Source: Mytilus trossulus (lineage: Eukaryota > Mollusca > Bivalvia > Mytilida > Mytilidae). From it: a DNA stretch of 64,000 bases. Positions 61,130 to 64,000 of the stretch are shown piece after piece. Within the stretch, counting starts at the first letter, position 1, and each line of letters starts with the position of its first letter. The notes under the pieces are model-generated. The model was not told the origin of the DNA and did no database searches. It saw only the letters and a program-made list of their open reading frames with translations. A program made the position numbers and the translations under genes. The stretch lies in the NCBI RefSeq assembly GCF_036588685.1, contig NC_086386.1, forward strand, positions 36,801,383-36,865,382, given 5' to 3'.

Positions 61130-61560
61130 TAAATAAGGAGATGTGGAATGATTACCAATGAGACAACTGTCCACAAAAGACCAAAATGATACAAACATTT
61201 TTTTTGTTTATATAGATTAGACCGTTGGTTTTCCCGTTTGAATGGTTTTACACTAGTAATTTTGGGGCCCTTTATAGCTTGTTGTTCGGTGTGAGCCAAG
61301 GCTCCGTGTTGAAGGCCGTACTTTAACCTATAATGGTTTACTTTTTAAATTGTTACTTGGATGGAGAGTTGTCTCATTAGCACTCACACCACATCTTCCT
61401 ATATCTATTTACAATTTTAAGGTCACCGTAAGGCCTTCAACAATGAGCAAAGCCTAAACCGCATGGTCAGCTACAAAAGGCCCTGATATGACAATGTAAA
61501 ACAATTCAAAGGAGAAATCAACGGCTTATTTATATATAAAAAATGAACGAAAAACAAAGA
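61130..61560. repeat. Dispersed repeat C, three pieces in alternating orientation
   Basis: 61130-61200 is reversed (AGATGTGGAATGATTACCAA); 61205-61410 is forward (ATTAGACCGTTGGTTTTCCC to CACACCACATCTTCC); 61420-61560 is reversed (GGTCACCGTAAGGCCTTCAA). A forward copy has been inserted into a reversed one. Confidence 0.7.
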
Positions 61561-62249
61561 ATTTAATAATTTCATTATTTGAACAAATTATGATTTTTAA
61601 AAATTAATACAATATCAAAAACTTAATTATTATAGATAATAATAGAAAATAAGGTTACAGAATGATGAATTTACTCCAGTCGAGTATGGAGATGCTGCTT
61701 CTCATCTCCTGCACATTGATTAAGACTTTGTATTCTCTTACATGTTGTATTACTATGTGAGTGCTATAAATACATTTAAATTTAAATATAAATTAAGTAT
61801 ACTTTTGGGGCTTTCATTTATTGCTTTGATTAAAGAATGATTTATCATTGATATTTCAAATGATATTGTTTACTTGTATATATTATTGTAAATAATTGGA
61901 ATTACTTGTGCATGCGATTGTAGCTATGAATTCATATTGTGCATTTTACATTAACATAAACTGTGCCGTTGAAATTATTAAATGAAATATAAGATTGTGA
62001 TATAAATTTTTCTTTTTCTTTATTTTCTACAAGAATTACCTGCATTTACCTTGATTCATAAGATCTCATTAGTTTAATGTTGTTACAACATAATCCTACA
62101 TAATCCCATTGTTTACACAAAAATTCTGGGAACTCCTACATAAAATTTTACTATTTTACCTATAAATTTCAAAATGTAGGAATAGCCAGAATGAACCCTA
62201 TCATGTATATTTAGATGTTGGCTTATCATTGATAATAAACACTTCATAA

Positions 62250-62630
62250 TCAAGCCAATTCTCTGAGTAAAATAAACTATTCTGATGTATCAAACAAAGG
62301 AGAATTACTCTGTAATATTGGCCACTGAAAATGTTTTAAGTAAACTTGGTGACTTATCAGACAGAGAATTACTCTGTAAATTTGGTCATTGAAAAAGTGC
62401 ATATATCTGTACTGAATAAATACTTGGTGAATTTGGTCATTGAAGAAGTGAATATATCTGTACTGAATAAATACTCGGTGAATTTGGTCATTGAAGAAGT
62501 GAATATTTGCACTATCAGGAGATCATTAGATTGTTTACATTCAACAATATACTTATTTACAAGTAACTAATCAATTATATCTACTATTCTAGCAATTACC
62601 TGTAAAAAAATATCATGCAAAGTTTAAATG
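62250..62630 (+). repeat. Upstream region of GPCR 2 (copy of 56990-57250), expanded by a 51-bp array
   Basis: It matches the region before GPCR 1 but is lengthened by a tandem 51-bp unit (GGTCATTGAAGAAGTGAATA and following) at about 62390-62520, with two full copies and a partial third. The unit is 17 codons long and is open in one frame, which is probably chance. Confidence 0.75.
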
Positions 62631-62908
62631 ATTTTTTTCACAAATAGATTATCTTTTAAAAAGTAAAAAATATGGAACAAAAAAACAGGAAGAATTTTCT
62701 GTCCTTCAATGTATTTTTATACTTATTTTAACAAAAGTATGTTACACCAATTAGCATAATATACAATTTTACAACTTGCAAATGAGAACATGAAATAAGC
62801 TGGAATTATTAATTATTATATAACGTCTAATGCGTATTTACCAGATTATTCATGCAAGTTACATGTCAAGTTATTTATATATTTTCTTATATAATTAGCA
62901 AGTTAATT

Positions 62909-64000
62909 ATGAAGGATAAATGTATGGAATGGTGGTGTGATGAATCTGAGACATTACTGGTATTAGAAATTATTGTTATCGTTCTCAGTTTAATTGGATG
63001 TGTTTGGAATATTATTACTATTCTTGCGATTTGTTTTTCCAGTTTACGTTTCAAAACATACTGTGTCTTTATTGGAAGTTTGAGCCTTGCTGGATTCTTA
63101 TATTGTTGTGTGATTCTACCATTAGAAGCAGTGACATTTCACAAACAATATCAATCTGTTCCGCCATTATTCTGTAATGCAGTCGGAGGAGTAAGATACA
63201 CACTTGTGGGTGTTATTGTGATACACTTAGGAATAATTGCACTTTATCGCTACCTTAATGTTGTACATTTGAAGCAGTACCAAAAACTTTCCAAGACTAA
63301 ACCTTTGATAATAACTATTGCTATTGGGTGGTTACTGCCACTTGTGTTTACAATGCCTGCTTCATTCCAAGTCTGGGGCGGATTTAAATATGTACCTGCC
63401 ATTTTGGCATGTACTTTCGATCGAGACATAGAACAATCAAACAGAGTTCTCACTGTTACACTAGGTTTTATAGTACCATGTATTTTCATCATATTCTGTT
63501 ATGTTAAAATTGGAATCAAAGCCTATGGAAGCTCAAAACGTGCCCAAAGCACATCTCTGGTAAAAGCTTTGCGCCGTTCTGCGATGATGTTGTGTATATT
63601 TGCAGCCTATTTTGTTGGGACATTTCCATATTTTGTTGTCAATATTTATGACCAATCATTTTCTAAACCTGTCCATCATGTCTGGACTACATTCTTAGGA
63701 TGGACATTGTACTGTGTAAATCCAATAGTGTATACAGTTATGGATTTTAAATTCCGCAGAGCCTATAAACAATTTTTCTTGTGTAAATGTGAAAAAAATC
63801 CAAGAAGGGGGTCTTCATTTACAAGGAAAAATCCATTAGAAAGGATGTCTTCAGGTACAAATACAAATTCTGAAAAACTTGTGCATCCAGACACATCGAG
63901 TACAATTCCTATCAAAAGCTTGCATCCATGTGCAAATTCATATTCTGTAAGAGGAGTGACCTCCGATACAAGTACAAATTCTGCAAGAGGAGTGACCTCC
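62909..64000 (+). CDS. Class-A GPCR, intronless, paralogue 2, cut by the window end
   Basis: Open from ATG 62909 to the last base (364 codons, no stop). It is clearly a duplicate of the receptor at 57510: most residues match from EWWCDE through CKCEKN, including the loop ALYRYLNVVH, VWGGF and NPIVYTVMD. Differences: TM1 GSTGN has become GCVWN, keeping Asn1.50 but losing the preceding Gly. The C-terminal tail is much longer, about 64 residues beyond CKCEKN, and rich in Ser/Thr, with a repeated NS..RGVTSDTSTNSARGVTS block at the edge that suggests continuing tandem repeats. It shares the same departures at 2.50 (Gly), 3.49 (Tyr) and 6.48 (Thr). Upstream sequence is also duplicated. Confidence 0.85.
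   Translation, partial: MKDKCMEWWCDESETLLVLEIIVIVLSLIGCVWNIITILAICFSSLRFKTYCVFIGSLSLAGFLYCCVILPLEAVTFHKQYQSVPPLFCNAVGGVRYTLVGVIVIHLGIIALYRYLNVVHLKQYQKLSKTKPLIITIAIGWLLPLVFTMPASFQVWGGFKYVPAILACTFDRDIEQSNRVLTVTLGFIVPCIFIIFCYVKIGIKAYGSSKRAQSTSLVKALRRSAMMLCIFAAYFVGTFPYFVVNIYDQSFSKPVHHVWTTFLGWTLYCVNPIVYTVMDFKFRRAYKQFFLCKCEKNPRRGSSFTRKNPLERMSSGTNTNSEKLVHPDTSSTIPIKSLHPCANSYSVRGVTSDTSTNSARGVTS

Larger units (their letters stand above)
58449..62249. other. Space between the GPCR paralogues
   Basis: Besides the repeats listed, CTGGCTATTCCTACAT occurs twice at about 60745-60800 and inverted at about 62165-62190. No coding frame was recognised. No exon of PPID was found here. Confidence 0.5.

Overview
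The window looks like nuclear genomic DNA of a bivalve mollusc, most likely a mussel of the Mytilus type. It is AT-rich and its genes are split by introns with GT/AG borders. It is crowded with short dispersed repeats of the kind I associate with Mytilus. The species call is inference from repeat character and from protein families; no database was searched.

Five protein-coding loci can be supported. (1) Positions 10002-23340, plus strand: a nine-exon gene for a Cys-loop ligand-gated channel subunit of the anion-selective (glycine/GABA/glutamate-gated chloride) class, readable as a complete 418-residue protein. (2) Positions 28956-35268, minus strand: six exons of a nicotinic-acetylcholine-receptor-like subunit (about 572 residues, first exon not found). 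Its large cytoplasmic loop carries an extreme histidine-rich repeat. Genes 1 and 2 converge tail to tail. (3) Positions 43162-54409, minus strand: nine exons of the cyclophilin-40 type peptidyl-prolyl isomerase PPID, ending in TPR repeats; the exons for about the first 70 residues were not found. (4) and (5) Positions 57510-58448 and 62909 to the window end, plus strand: two single-exon class-A GPCR genes, tandem duplicates about 5.4 kb apart, the second running off the window.

Layout: 1-10 kb is repeats and a decayed LINE. 10-23 kb is the anion-channel gene, with repeats in its introns. 24.2-25.8 kb is a fold-back element with long inverted ends and a smaller inverted-repeat element nested in it. 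29-35 kb is the nicotinic-like gene. 36.5-42 kb holds inverted-repeat elements and an array-bearing element. 43-54.4 kb is PPID, with several insertions in its introns, including a 1.65-kb element whose empty site is preserved in a second copy of the host repeat. 57-64 kb is the GPCR pair.

The most unusual observations are at gene edges. In gene 1, a minisatellite of about 50 bp has copied the 3' splice site and the first part of exon 6 about twelve times into the intron; each extra acceptor would lead straight into a stop codon. In gene 2, the last 70 or so coding bases (TM4 and stop) are copied three more times just downstream, and the cytoplasmic loop holds 24 histidines in 64 residues with five-residue spacing. 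No operon logic applies here; the genes act separately (neuronal-type channels, a chaperone co-factor, orphan receptors). No CRISPR array, tRNA or rRNA gene was recognised.
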